Shown here in pieces: positions 48,060 to 60,245 of a stretch of 64,000 nt of DNA (the first letter of the stretch is position 1; each line of letters starts with the position of its first letter). Under the pieces are notes generated by a model. It worked only from the letters and a program-made list of their open reading frames with translations. It had not been told where the DNA came from and ran no database searches. Origin of the DNA: Bedellia somnulentella (lineage: Eukaryota; Arthropoda; Insecta; Lepidoptera; Bedelliidae). A program made the position numbers and the translations under genes. The stretch lies in NCBI GenBank assembly GCA_963576735.1, contig OY755183.1, positions 16,015,213 through 16,079,212 on the forward strand, given 5' to 3'.

Positions 48060-49670
48060 ACAAATACAAATTCGGTAAGCAAAGTTTATAATTATAATGG
48101 TATTTTTTAATATTTTTATTGAATAGCAAACACGAATATAGAAGAAAAATTTTAATATTTTTGATTTAAAATAACTAATTGCAATTTCTAAAGATTGCTC
48201 AGCTTTTACTATCAATGACGTCATCGTTCGCAAAAATCACGTGTCCAAATGAAAATGACGCGCAATATTTAATAAAGTCGCTGATCGCAAACCCATTCCT
48301 TGATTTGTGATCTCAAGTGATAATATTATGGTATATAATTTACAATTTACAAACCTATGATTTTTGATTTATAAACTGCAAAAACGAATGTCTTTGAAAG
48401 AAGGAAGGAATGAAGATTTAAGAACGAACATTAATGTAGATTTTTGATACAATAAAGGTGATCATAGCTTTAATTTCAAGAAAATATGGTTTGAAAACAT
48501 AATATCTCGAAATGGTTTTATAATCAGCATCACTAATAAAATTTGCATACCGAATAAGTTGGTCACAGTTGGGTGTACTGGCCAGTATATATTGGCTGTT
48601 TCCACACACCCTTTGCGTTTCCCAGCAAAAATACCTGGAAACGCCTTTGCATGACAAAGTCTCACAGGTAACACTGCGGCGAAAAATTACTAATGTTATA
48701 AATAAAACAAACAGTACATAGCAAGCATTTATTTATTAAAAAGACATACACACAGGTGACAGCGATTTGCTTATATTTCTAAGTTTTCCAGTTACATTTT
48801 ATATTATAACATTATCAATTTACACAGATTATCAGGAAAAGTCAAACAAATTAAAGTATAAGGTCATTTTAACCCTTGATACGGCGAAGATATGCTGTGC
48901 ATATTAATTGTATTTTTTGAAACAGTAAATGGTCTAAACAATTATGTTTAATATTTGGCAAAGATATAAGTAATTTTTGGCGGTTTTTTTTGTATTTAGC
49001 AAAACTAATCCGAATAACTCGCATATAGAATAGAGAAACTCTTTGATTTCGTAGTTTTCACATAAGTATTGAAGATTATATCAAATAACAGCGATAACAA
49101 GATAAAAGTGTTCAGAAATTCGGAAAGTTCTGCCATATGTTATAACATAACTAAGATTGTCTTTCAGGTTAAACAGTTGATATATTTTTATGAAGACAAT
49201 ACATTTTCTAGTGGGCTATAGTTTTACAAGCATTGATTAGCTGCCAATAGTATCTGTGTAACCAAAATATGAACCAAGAAAAATGCGATTCTCTGCAAGA
49301 CATTGCAATGTTATTCTGCTTTTTTTTTTAATTTCTCAAAGATGTAGGAATTTATTTCTATTTAAATCGCAAATCGCTTAACACACGCACACATACATAC
49401 AAGATATTGAATATAATGTTATTGTTTATATTACTCATTCATCAACAGTCAGAAACGTTAAGAGTTACTTATATCGAAACTTGTTTTCTGCGATTGGTAG
49501 AAACTACACTCGAGTATTTTTTTTATATAATTGAATTGAATTTGAAAGTGGAAGTTGTTAATAGAACATTGAATCGTAAAGTTTCCGAAACGAAGTGTAA
49601 TTATTATCGTAAAACTTATAAAGAAGATAGGAATTGCTAAGAAGTTTTGAGACTGGGTCTATATTGACTG
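48060..49670. other. No gene seen
   Basis: AT-rich. A fragment at 48573-48606 resembles the end of the 36.9/37.3-kb duplicated block. The open frames 48418-48657 and 49407-49640 have no recognisable product. Confidence 0.4.
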
Positions 49671-49677
49671 ACATAAA

Positions 49678-49917
49678 AGGCTTAGAATATCACTACCCCG
49701 TTTCTACCGATGGGTGTACGTAAGAGGCGACTAACGGTATTGGGGCTTTTAAGGGATTTTTGGGCGATGCGGTTGGAGACCCATCAACAACAACCTTTAT
49801 TTTTACCATCTTTTCCCCACTCGCATTTCCAAAAGTGGCTGAGGAATTTCTAATTTCTTAGCTCTGGCTACCCCTTCTAGGGATTTACAGCTGTGAGTAT
49901 ATGTATGTATGTATGTA
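49678..49917 (+). repeat. SINE-A copy
   Basis: Nearly complete; it starts at GGCTTAGAATATCACTACCCC, so the first few head bases are missing. TATG tail. Confidence 0.85.
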
Positions 49918-49919
49918 TT

Positions 49920-50715
49920 TATAAAAGTTTTAACCCCATTCATTGTGAAACAACGGATTTACGTTCAAATTATCGCGAATCGTTATCTTTTCGTTATTTT
50001 CTTTTTTAATTCTCGTTACAATAATTGCCAGTCATGCATTAAGAGACCTCTCCTTATGGTATGCTAAGAAGGGATGGGCATAGTTAGATTTAAAGTAGTT
50101 TATTTTTTTAGCTACTTAATATTACGCTCGCGATGAAAAGTAAAATTATACAAAAGTTAGTTTAATTGATTGTAGCTTCAAAATGGTGAGGTTTATTTTT
50201 GTTTACTATGAAAATTAATTAAATTCCACTATGAATCAAATACTTTCTGATAACTTTTGGAAATTTTTATTCAATAATGATAAGTTATATTTAAACAAAT
50301 AAACGCAGAAAACAAGTTTACCTAGTTTAATTTATAAAGTGAGTCTTTTTATCCAGTTTATTATCGTCGTCGAGAATTTGTTGCATACAGTTTATTTTCT
50401 AGAGGTTTTTTTATTTAATTTAAAGTGTTACAACATTTATGAATTACAAAGAGATATCTGATTTGGATGGCTTCCTTGACTGCCTTCGCCTATTGTATGA
50501 ACATTTCTGTTAACTACAGACTGGAATTGTATTAATTTTAATGAAATGATTATTAATAAAATGTGAGGCAACCAAGCGATATCTTGTTTTGTAGTATTAT
50601 AAATGCCTTTTGATTATCATGGGACCAATAAATGCCTTTTTTTAAATTTCAACGATGACTTTGCTGAAGGAATCAAGCTGGATCTTATATGAAGTTTATT
50701 TATATATATTTATAC
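49920..50715. other. No gene seen
   Basis: AT-rich DNA between two SINE-A copies. Nothing recognised. Confidence 0.4.
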
Positions 50716-50721
50716 ATATAT

Positions 50722-50970
50722 GTAGTGGCTGTGTACCGCAGCTTAGAATAGCACTACCCCATTTCTTCCGGTGGGTGTACGTAAAAGGCGACTAACGGTA
50801 TTGGAGCTTTTAAGGGATTTTTGGGCGATGCGGTTGGAGACCCATCATCAACAACCTTATTTTACCACATTCTCCCCACTCAACTTTCCAAAAGTGGCTG
50901 AGGATTTTTTTATTATTCCTTAGCTCTGGCTACCCCTTCTAGGGATTTACAGACGTGAGTATATGTATGT
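50722..50970 (+). repeat. SINE-A copy
   Basis: A full-length copy with TATG tail. The head reads GTAGTGGCTGTGTACCGCAG, a variant. Confidence 0.82.
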
Positions 50971-50974
50971 ATGT

Positions 50975-52185
50975 TTGATATTGCATTAACATTATAAAAC
51001 CCTCAAACTCTTTTATGACTTTTGGAAAAGGAAGATTTAAAATTAAGGAAACTTAATATTTTTTTAGAGTAATGGGTAAATACTGTTAATAGCAATTAAT
51101 TTTAATACATTTACATTTACTTTATTGGCGTCCGAAAATTTATCCCATAGGCATCCCTGTGTAGAGCTACTAAAAAACGAATTTATCTCAGCGAAAAGAT
51201 TTTGTTATATGAATGTAAGTATAGTTTGTATTTTGAACATCTTGGACTCCATCTAAATTTCATGTTATATTTTGATTCAAGATTCACCCATTTTATAATT
51301 TTTTAAAGGACAAAGAGTGACAGTATTTTATTAAACATACTCGTACTAGTATAATTTAGATTTTATAAATTCTGACTGTATTTCCATAAATTACTATAAA
51401 AAAGGTAAACTGGATAAAAAGCCCTCACTTTATAAGAACGCGTTGAAGCCTATATTTAAATATTATCGTTATTACTTCGTTACAACTTTATATAATGGTA
51501 TTTCAAATATTTTAGGTACCACCATCGACTGCTAGAAATTTTAAACAGATTTTCTGTTACATCGAAAATGTTATAGTAGAATAAAGTTGAAACGCGAATG
51601 TTTTATATATCTATACTATATAGTAGTCTACTTTGCGATGTTTACATATTGATTAACTTACCTCGGTATTGATGTCAATACCTGTGTCTATGATGATCAG
51701 TATACAGTGATCATAGACAATATAGAATGAAAAAAAGTTCTTAGTTCCTCGAAACTTAATTCTGACACCGATTAGTCGAGATTTGACGACAAATTTTGTA
51801 ACCTTAATAATTTTCTTATAGTCACATTAATGGCTACAACATGTATTTTCCCCCTTAAACTTTTACATCGAAATTATACCGTACATAAATCTAGTGCCCG
51901 GCCCTTACTAAGTTTATACTGAATTTAATAAGAAGATTGTAAGTTCACACTCAGTAAAGTGAAGTTTGTTTACTATTACAAAAAAAGAATGAAATCCAAC
52001 TATTACTCGAAGCTCTGCGCTATGAACTTTTAGTTATCCAATTTGAAATTAACTTCCAATTTACAACATCTACCTTACACATTAACACTCGAAATTGCTT
52101 TCAGAGCCGGGCGACCCTCTATCGAACCACGTTAAAATAAAAGAAAAACAAAAATAACGAACAAAAAAGATAAAAAACGTATTCG
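50975..52185. other. No gene seen
   Basis: AT-rich. A short palindromic stretch, ATGATCAGTATACAGTGATC, lies near 51691-51714. No coding signal. Confidence 0.4.
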
Positions 52186-52199
52186 CGTACACGAATCAA

Positions 52200-53050
<851 letters not shown>

Positions 53051-53052
53051 TG

Positions 53053-53296
53053 CCGTGTAGTGCCGGCTTAGAATGTCGCTACCCCTTTCTACCTACGGGT
53101 GTCGTAAGAGGCGACTAAGGGTATTGGGGCTTTTTATTGGATTTTTCGGCGATGCGGTTGGAGACCCATCACCAACAACCTTTATTTCACCATCTTTTCC
53201 CCACGCAACTTCCAAAAGTGGCTGAGGCATTTTCAATTCTTCAGCTCTGGCTACCCCTTTTATAAATTTATAGCCGTGAGTATATGTATGTATGTT
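53053..53296 (+). repeat. SINE-A copy
   Basis: Full length, in the subgroup with TACGGGTGTCGTAAGAGG, ending 20 bp before the splice donor of the putative minus-strand exon at 53315-53421. Confidence 0.85.
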
Positions 53297-53314
53297 TTAG
53301 ATATATGTACATAC

Positions 53315-53421
53315 CTGTTCGCTGACCTGTCCCCGCTCGCCGTGTCGGGGGTCTCGTCCCTCCAGTTTGAGTCTCACTCGCCTCCAAACGCCCGCCCCTT
53401 GTGCGTTACGTTCTCCACCTA
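53315..53421 (-). CDS. Putative exon, unidentified gene
   Basis: A GC-rich 107-bp segment in AT-rich DNA with a good acceptor (TTTTTTGTTCTAG) and donor (CAG|GTATGT). One frame is open throughout (two leading bases plus 35 codons), with VWRRVRLKLEGRDPRHGERG and QVSEQ at its end; the other two have stops. The composition is charged and Arg-rich, and no domain is recognised. It may belong with the exon at 54890-55050, but the phases do not match directly (that exon ends in phase 2, this one needs phase 1), so another exon would have to lie between, or one call is wrong. Confidence 0.4.
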
Positions 53422-53556
53422 CTAGAACAAAAAACCGGTCAAGTACGAGTAATATCATTCTCACGCAACATTATATAAACAATATAAGTCTACAACCTTG
53501 TTTGACCGATGCCTTAAAAGTGTGCCATCTAGTGTTACTTCTGTTTATTTTAGAAT

Positions 53557-53792
53557 AGGCTTAGAATAGCACTACCCCATTTCTTCCGGTGGGTGTACGT
53601 AAAGGGCGACTAACGGTATTGGGGCTTTTAAGGGATTTTTGGGCGATGCGGTTGGAGACCCATCACCAAAAACCTTTATTTTACCATCTTTTCCCCACGC
53701 AACTTCCAAAAGTGGCCGAGGAATTTTTAATTTCCTAGCTTTGGCTACCACTTCATGGGATTTATAGCCGTGAGTATATGTATGTATGTATG
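53557..53792 (+). repeat. SINE-A copy
   Basis: Nearly full-length copy; the head starts at GGCTTAGAATAGCACTACCC. TATG tail. Confidence 0.85.
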
Positions 53793-53799
53793 ATATTGC

Positions 53800-54540
53800 G
53801 GCGAATTCTGTAAAATCTCGTCTAATAGAAAATTTTGTGGAGTTTTATTGAACTTTTTAAGGCGAACAACTTCGATCATATATACCAAAGATGCCGCACT
53901 CCATACAAATTCAACGCACAAAAGTGGACCGCGAGAATGACAAGACTGTTTGACAATGAAACATTTATTTTTTTCTGCAATTATCGACCTTACTGCGTTA
54001 TCTTAAGAGCTATTATTTATTGCACGATCTAACACGCGACTGTCAGTGAAACAGTGGTTACCATATAATCGTGCTTTGTTGGTGTATCTATGGTATATAT
54101 GATCGAAGGCGAACAAGGATCCAAATTCTGTGACGTCTGTCAATGAAACTATACCGATAAAGTTTCAAACTAATAATTCCATAAGCTCACCATGCCTCGC
54201 GACGTTGTTCTGTCGTATCAGTCCCAAGACGGGTTTCCTCATCCCGTCCACAGCCCACTTGTTGGGCAAACTGGAATGAGGGAAATATTGATTAGGTTCA
54301 CGTTAATTTGGCACGATTTCTTACAATGTTTTGTCACGAGAGTTTTTTTTTCACGTATTGACTTTCTCCCATTTATCTTGTTTTGGCTTATCATGTCTTT
54401 GTTTTTGAAAAACTTCCTTCGAAAAATAGGAGATTTTGAAACAGCCGAGACGATTTACTAGTTTCCTTAAATTATCAACCACATTACACTAAATCATCAT
54501 TGATTATTTGCATCTATATTATCTCCATTATTTAATAAAC
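53800..54540. other. No gene seen
   Basis: AT-rich with no splice-bounded frame. The open frame 54192-54461 has a hydrophobic end but nothing recognisable. Confidence 0.35.
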
Positions 54541-54545
54541 TTAGT

Positions 54546-54639
54546 CCTATACATCATGGTACAAAGCCGGTATTTAATCCAGCAAACTATCGATGCTGTT
54601 GCTGACGGCTCTCGCGGCTGTTTCCTCACTCAGCTCCAT
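54546..54639 (-). pseudogene. Decayed duplicate of the 55-kb exon
   Basis: This segment copies the 3' two-thirds of the exon at 54890-55050 in the same orientation (shared on the plus strand: CTCTCGCGGCTGTTTCCTCA; CCGGTATTT; GTTGCTGAC). A GAA codon has become TAA, and the splice donor GAGTAAGT has changed to GGACTAAGT, so it cannot act as the exon does. A decayed tRNA-C copy follows directly. Confidence 0.75.
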
Positions 54640-54656
54640 ATGCATTATTAGAATGT

Positions 54657-54790
54657 TTTGTTCATGAAAACCTTATGTGGGGATTATTACTAATCAATTA
54701 CGGATATTTTTTTATACTTCAGCAGGACTCAAATCCGGGAATTCCTAGTCAACACCCCGGTCGCTCTGCCAATTGAGCTATGGTGTCAAG
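54657..54790 (-). repeat. tRNA-C element, decayed
   Basis: The outer block TGTTCATGAAAACCTTATGT and tRNA-like remnants (TAGCTCAATTGGCAGAGCG in complement) are present, but the T arm is mutated. It lies between the exon copy and the true exon. Confidence 0.65.
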
Positions 54791-54889
54791 TGACTACTGA
54801 TGCTCCATATACATTGTTTGTTTGTTTTCTCTCTATATATTATTTATATTTACTAAACTTACTCCAATTCATAATAAAATATTACTTAC

Positions 54890-55050
54890 TCTAATATGTC
54901 GTGGTACAAGGCCGGTATTTCAGCCAGCAAAGTATCGACGCCGTTGCTGACAGCTCTCGCGGCTGTTTCCTCACTGAGCTCCATTGACAAGTTCAGCAGT
55001 GAGGAAACTGTCTGTTCGCGGGACACTAGCGATGAGGTTATCTTGTTGCT
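54890..55050 (-). CDS. Exon of an unidentified minus-strand gene
   Basis: A 161-bp segment with acceptor TTATTTCTCAG and donor TTAGA|GTAAGT. Only one of three frames is open; it reads SNKITSSLVSREQTVSSLLN, LSMELSEETAARAVSNGVDT, then LLAEIPALYHDIL. It looks like amphipathic helices, with conserved-looking heptads and no membrane segment. I do not recognise the family. That it was partly duplicated next door (54546-54639) supports treating it as a real exon. Probable partners are the segments at 58768-58947 (upstream) and 53315-53421 (downstream). Confidence 0.6.
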
Positions 55051-55059
55051 CTGAGAAAT

Positions 55060-55845
55060 AAGATAAGGAATAAGTAGATGTCTTATACAATTTAATATTA
55101 AATTGGGACTTGTTGATTTCGTTTTTTAATATTGCTTTCTTGCAAGTACTTTTATCTTGTATTTTTCATATACTTAAATTACCTAATAATTATTAAATTT
55201 GATAACACATTCATTTTACGTCTTAATTAATCATTACATAAATAACGTCATTCTAAAAGCAAAACAGAAGCGAAAAAAGATAGCTCGCAGAGTATATTTT
55301 ATACCAGTGATGAACTCTTGACTCGCTCACTTCTTTACATAGCGGTATCAGAGTGTTCTACTTCCAAAGAATCCATTTAAAATATAAGTTGTTACAAAGT
55401 ACATGGTTTGTCTCTTACTAGGTCAAGATTTTGGCCAGCTTAGCCCTGTACCCCAAACCCACAATCTCTTTTGCCGTCACGAGCCGTGTGCGAGTGTAAG
55501 TATTTAAAATCTACGGCGCAGTACCAAACTCCGCTGAATACACAACCGACTACACAATGTGGCCAGACGTCGAGAAGCAACGCCCTCCAAGCGTTTTCCG
55601 CCGATTTGTTTATTTATTAGACATACTCACAGTACAAAATCATATTATTTTATAATTTACGTAAGACGTATACGTTTTATTCAGATGCAGTACCAGAACA
55701 GCATGCACAACATTTCCTACTTAGTTGAATTAATTTACAATAGTAAAAAGATATTAATAATTCAAAATAAAGATTATATAAATTTTATTCAGTGGAGTTT
55801 GTGTGTAAAAATTTAAAAAGACAAGCACAAACAAAATTATTATAA
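55060..55845. other. No supported feature
   Basis: Likely intron of the minus-strand gene. On the plus strand 55422-55498 is bounded by AG and GTAAGT and open in two frames, but it shows no recognisable sequence, so I do not call it. Confidence 0.35.
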
Positions 55846-55846
55846 A

Positions 55847-56190
55847 TTAACATAACATAACATAAACGTTCACGCCGAATATCCCCGAAGGGGTTGGCAG
55901 AGGTACTAATACTTCTGAACACCAGGTGACAAAGTTTTGCATGGACAGTGTACTCACGTGATAGGGGGCAGGCCTATCGCCGTTTTGTACGAATACACTG
56001 TCACATGACTAAGTACAACTCAGCCATGTGGGTTTCCTCACGATGTTTTCCCTCACCGTTAACAACCATGATAAATTAACCACACATATGTCTTTAGAAA
56101 AGACAAATTGGTGTAGGCCCGACCCAGGATTTGAACACTAGTCGTTTGCACGATAACCGAGTGTTCTACCCACTGGGCTATCACGGTTGC
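55847..56190 (-). repeat. SINE-B copy
   Basis: A full unit on the minus strand: A box TAGCCCAGTGG, B-box-like GTGTTCAAATCC, tail GGCGTGAACGTTTATG and TTATG repeats. ATTATAAATTAA occurs on both flanks, at about 55837 and 56202, though a few bases out of register on the right. Confidence 0.87.
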
Positions 56191-56199
56191 TATAATATA

Positions 56200-56520
56200 T
56201 ATATTATAAATTAATTGAGATAAAATTGAAATATTAACCATATAATAATGAAATAAAATTAAACTAGTGGGTAACCCTGGCGCGACTACGTCGCGTCCAA
56301 TAAAATGAGTTTATTTTGAAATTTTCCGACCAATCACAGCGCAGCTGTTTTGAATTTCTAGTGAATTTGTCTGATTGGCCGGTGTGAAAAAATTCAGACC
56401 AATCACAGCGCATCTCTGATCAACTAAAGTTTGCGCGCGCTTATGACACTCAAGCAAAGTCTATGGGCCAAAATCGAAACTTTGAAATTCTGTAACTATT
56501 AACTTAACCTAGTTACATCA
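56200..56520. promoter_or_regulatory. Segment with duplicated CCAAT motif
   Basis: GACCAATCACAGCGCA occurs twice, at about 56329 and 56398, with GATTGGCC between them, so three CCAAT-type boxes lie in about 80 bp, next to TTTGCGCGCGC. This could be an NF-Y-type promoter or part of a short repeat. No transcript start or ORF is visible beside it. Confidence 0.3.
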
Positions 56521-56522
56521 GA

Positions 56523-56596
56523 TGTCTGAATTAAGTGATTTTTGGGCGATGTGGTTGGAGACCCATTACCAAAAACCTTTATTTTACCATCTTTTC
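56523..56596 (+). repeat. SINE-A fragment
   Basis: Middle part only (GTGATTTTTGGGCGATGTGG, TTGGAGACCCATTACC, TTTACCATCTTTTCC). Confidence 0.7.
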
Positions 56597-56599
56597 CAT

Positions 56600-57390
56600 A
56601 CACATCATAGAAATGTTTGTATCAATCGCATATCCTCACTTTGAATCAAACTCAGTCATTGATATAATTCCTGTACCCGTAAAATAATTTGGTCCTTCGA
56701 GTCACACCTCTTTTGTTTGGATCGTACATCTTCCTAACAAACCTTCGACATTGTTCTGTATTTTTATTAATTATGGGTTCCAGTCATATGATAGCCAAAA
56801 ACTCTTGATACTTATATGTTTATTTCTTATCCTTGAATATTATTTGTTCGTGTTGTACATTTTATATTTGGAAAAATCAGCTCCAATAGTTGGTTGCTTC
56901 CAATCCAAAAAGTCATTATTGTATCTTATTGGAGCCGGCTTCATCTTCATACATATACAGCGTGTTAGTTTGACGGCGGTTGTTACTTCAATATTAATTC
57001 GTATATGAAAGTTTAATGCTTAATATCCACCATATGAAATAAACAAAAAGATTAAAACCGCTTTAGCAGAAAAACTTACTTTCTCCATCAGATGGAAAAC
57101 TGTGGTTATCTACACTAGCCTAGCGCACACACTCCTACCCGTATAATGTCTCACCCACACACAGAGAACAGCGGGCGCGTCATGTGACCATCTAGTCTTG
57201 CGCACACTTGCTCGTGACCGTATAAACCGCACTATGACAGCAATGCAAAAATTTTTTGAATTTCGCGGCTATGTTATGTTTGATTTTTCTTTGAACTTAT
57301 CAACGCGCCTAGTGTGGCTGTGGTCTTAGTCGCCTCGTATTTCAATCCAGTATTAATTATGGGGTAGTGTAATTCAAACATTTTCAAGTA
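56600..57390. other. No gene seen; one dispersed repeat
   Basis: The stretch near 57250-57380 (GAATTTCGCGGC; TATTAATTATGGGGTAGTGT) recurs in diverged form near 58080-58175, so it is an unclassified repeat. Open frame 56751-57008 has hydrophobic stretches but no support. Confidence 0.4.
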
Positions 57391-57395
57391 AAAAG

Positions 57396-57507
57396 ATTGA
57401 TGGATGTAAACAAAGCTAGAGAGGTTTGCCAGGATCGTACGAAGTGGCGATCGATAGTCTCTGCCTACCCCAATGGGAACTAATGGCGTGAGAATATGTA
57501 TGTAAAA
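57396..57507 (+). mobile_element. 3' end of TATG-tailed LINE
   Basis: GATGGATGTAAACAAAGC, GTTTGCCAGGATCGTACG, CTACCCCAATGGGAACTAAT, GGCGTGAGAATATG and TATG. A second short piece of the same 3' end is at about 57596-57652. Confidence 0.75.
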
Positions 57508-57652
57508 AATCTATCTCTATTAATTAACACCGACGATTATAACAAAACTGTCGTCCTAAATAATCAGCTACCGCTATTTTTTTTGTTTTACTTTACGTCT
57601 CTGCCTCCCCAATGGGAAGTAACGGCGTGAGTATGTATGTAATGTATGTACT

Positions 57653-58500
57653 TCATGAGCGTAAGATAATAAAGTTAAAAACAAATAGAGACCCTCGAAA
57701 CGATGCATTTACGTGGCATAAAATAAAGTGCGCAAGAGATACCTATTCATTCATTAACCGACATCGAAATTGGAGGAGTTCTTGGTGTTTACTAAACTCT
57801 CTCGGGGCTAAAGGGCTCTAAACGGGTGTATCTGTACTCTATCACAGTTAACTAAACAATATGAATAAAAATAACTCACCCCGTTTTGATTGGCAGTGGC
57901 AGATCCGGGCTATCACCTTTATTTGCGCAAAACGCAGAACATTTTGAGAATGAAAAATCAAAGTGACATCCAATCATAAGCGACACAAACACAATGAGCT
58001 ACAAACAACTAACTTAGTACTAATACTGTTCCTTTGATGTAATGCCGACAAGCCCGCCCGACTTGTTGATACATGCAGATTTTGAATTTCGCGGCGATCG
58101 ATGTTTACGAATTATGAATTTTTCTCTGAAAATACTGCCGCATTCCAACGCAGTATTAACTATGGGGTAGTGTTATTCAAATTTATCATGTCAAATAATA
58201 ACATGTAAAAAATAAGAAGATATTAGAAGCTAAGTTCGATTGATTACTTTACTGGCCTTGATTTGATTTGGCCGCCGGTTAAAGGTCACGGGGCGGGTCG
58301 CAGCTGTCAGCTGAGTTGCCCGCCTTGTCATCGCGTTTCACGCATACATTGAGCGTGTTGGTGTCAATAGTACTACTTTCTTAGTGCAAATTTTAACAAA
58401 ATTTGAAAAAAAATAAGTGTGTTTTTTTTCAACGAATTCTGCCTCTATACGTGATAATTAATCATACTTTTCAAGGAAAACAGTCATTACAATTACACCC
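57653..58500. other. No gene seen
   Basis: Holds the second copy of the repeat noted at 57.3 kb (58080-58175) and a GC-richer block at about 58265-58345 with CGCAGCTGTCAGCTGAG, of unknown role. Confidence 0.35.
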
Positions 58501-58503
58501 TGT

Positions 58504-58722
58504 ATATACATATACTCACGGCTATAAATCCCTAGAAGGGGTAATTCCTCAGCCCCTTTTGGAAGTTGAGTGGGGAAAAGATCGTAAAACGAAGGTTTTT
58601 GGTGATGGGTTTCCAACCGCATCGCCAAAAAAATCCAATAAAAAGCCCAAATACCCTTATTTGCCTCTTACGACCCCCGTGGGTAGAAGGGTAGCGACAT
58701 TCTAAGCCGGCACTACACAGCA
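58504..58722 (-). repeat. SINE-A copy
   Basis: A copy with a small deletion near the 3' part (GGGGTAATTCCTCAGCC) and the CCCCCGTGGGTAG subgroup head. Confidence 0.82.
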
Positions 58723-58767
58723 AATGTATATGTATGTATGTATGTATGTTATATATTCACCGTATCA

Positions 58768-58947
58768 TTAGCGTGTACAGCCAGCAACGAAGGCCTTAGT
58801 TCCCTTATCAGTTCCGCCCAGCCGGCCGCCGCCGCCGCCCAGCCCGGCCCCGCCCGCCCGCGCGCCTTGCAGGTTGCATCGCCCACTGGCTGCCTCTGAT
58901 GTTAGCACGGATATCATCTCGCGGAGTAAGGCTGACACGTTTGCTAC
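58768..58947 (-). CDS. Putative exon with Gly-rich tract, unidentified gene
   Basis: The acceptor CTTCTCCCATCCCAG starts a frame VANVSALLREMISVLTSEAA, then SGRCNLQGARAGGAGLGGGG, then TDKGTKAFVAGCTR and a stop at 58768-58770. The (GGC)n/(CGG)n tract is unusual in this AT-rich window. No strong 5' splice site is seen before the stop: either this is the last exon, or a weak donor (GGCT|GTACAC or TTC|GTTGCT) links it to exons at 55 and 53 kb. I do not recognise the family; the first 25 residues look helical like the 55-kb exon. Confidence 0.4.
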   Translation of the reverse strand, partial: VANVSALLREMISVLTSEAASGRCNLQGARAGGAGLGGGGGRLGGTDKGTKAFVAGCTR

Positions 58948-58993
58948 CTGGGATGGGAGAAGTCGTGTTATGAAGTATATAATTTAAATCTTT

Positions 58994-59300
58994 TTGTTCA
59001 TGAAAGCCTCATGTGGGAATTATTACTAATAAATAAAGAATAAATAAAGGAAAGTAAAATTTCGACACAGGCGGGAATCGAACCCGCGACCTCGGGTATA
59101 CGCCTCTGTCGGAAATTCGGAGGTAGGAAACGCAAACACTACTTAAACGTGTAAAAGAAATAAAGGATAGAAGAATTTTGCACTGGCAGCCATTGACACG
59201 GTAGTTCAATTGGCAGAGCGACGGGGGCGTATACCCGAGGTCGCGGGTTCGATTCCCGCCTGTGTCGAAGTTTTTTTTCCCCTTTATTTATTCTTTATTT
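58994..59300. repeat. tRNA-C palindrome, 70-bp arms
   Basis: The left arm is about 59035-59104 and the right arm about 59226-59297, nearly perfect inverted copies of the 3' half of the tRNA-like block plus the AAATAAAG tail. Between them lie the leader (CGCAAACACTACTTAAACGT) and the D-arm half. The outer block CCTCATGTGGGAATTATTAC is at the left. Confidence 0.82.
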
Positions 59301-59705
59301 ATTAGAGATAAGTGTTGTTTTAGAGTAATATTATCATAACTCTTTCGAGGAGAATGGAGGAATAGTACTCTGCAAGTAAGTGGTGGGTTCTGTAGCTGGA
59401 AACCCATCCTCAACAAATCATTGTTTGGCCATCTTAACATACTTATACTCACATTTATAAATCCTAAGAAGGGGTAATAGAAGCGTCATTAAAGATTTCT
59501 TTAGCTACATTATTTTACGATGAGTGAAGAAAAGATCAGTTGAAAAAATAAACTTGGTGATTAGTCTCTTGCTAAGTCACTCAAAAAATATTTAAAAGTC
59601 TTAAGTCTCTAAATTGCTTCTTACGACTATTCAGCTTCAATTTTCCTAACTATCTTTACTCCTCTTAGTTTCAAAAAGAGTTTGAGAAACATAAATTATA
59701 AATCG
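59301..59705. other. Old SINE-A-like fragment; otherwise nothing
   Basis: CATTTATAAATCCTAAGAAG and GGGGTAATAGAAGC near 59452-59485 look like an eroded minus-strand SINE-A. No gene. Confidence 0.35.
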
Positions 59706-59711
59706 CTACCA

Positions 59712-60075
59712 TTACCGCGATAGCCCAGTGAGTAGAACACTCGGTTATCGTGCAAACGACTAGTGTTCAAATCCTGGGTCGGGCCTACACCAATTTGTCT
59801 TTTCTAAAGACATATGTGTGGTTAATTTATCATGGTTGTTAACGGTGAGGGAAAACATCGTGAGGAAACCCACATGGCTGAGTTGTACTTAGTCACGTGA
59901 CAGTGTATTTGTACAAAACGGCGATAGGCCTGCCCCCTATCACGTGAGTACACTGTCCATGCAAAACGTGGGTACTCTGAACACTAGGTGACAAAGTCAC
60001 GTGATGTTCAGAAGTATTAGTACCTCTGCCAACCCCTTCGGGGATATTGGGCGTGAACGTTTATGTTATGTTATG
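59712..60075 (+). repeat. SINE-B copy
   Basis: A full unit: A box TAGCCCAGTGA (one change), B-box-like GTGTTCAAATCC, tail GGCGTGAACGTTTATG and TTATG repeats. Confidence 0.88.
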
Positions 60076-60123
60076 TTGTGGGATTAATCTATGAAAATTA
60101 ATAGAATTAATGGTTGAAAAAAA

Positions 60124-60245
60124 TATAGAATAGAATAGAATAACTCTTTATTGCACATCAAAGTTTACAGTGAGGTACAATTGGCGGTCTTATCGATAAA
60201 AGCGATCTCTTCCAGACAACCTTTGGAAGGTGAGATCGATAAATT
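60124..60245 (-). mobile_element. 3' end of the (ATTCT)n-tailed LINE
   Basis: Same 3' UTR as the fragment at 16164 (on the plus strand AACTCTTTATTGCACATCAA; GGCGGTCTTATC; CTCTTCCAGACAACCTTTGG) with the AGAAT tail. No coding part. Confidence 0.78.

Noticed and set aside
55422..55498. Plus-strand exon-like segment between AG and GTAAGT
   Set aside because: Open in two frames, on the opposite strand to nearby exons, and no recognisable sequence.
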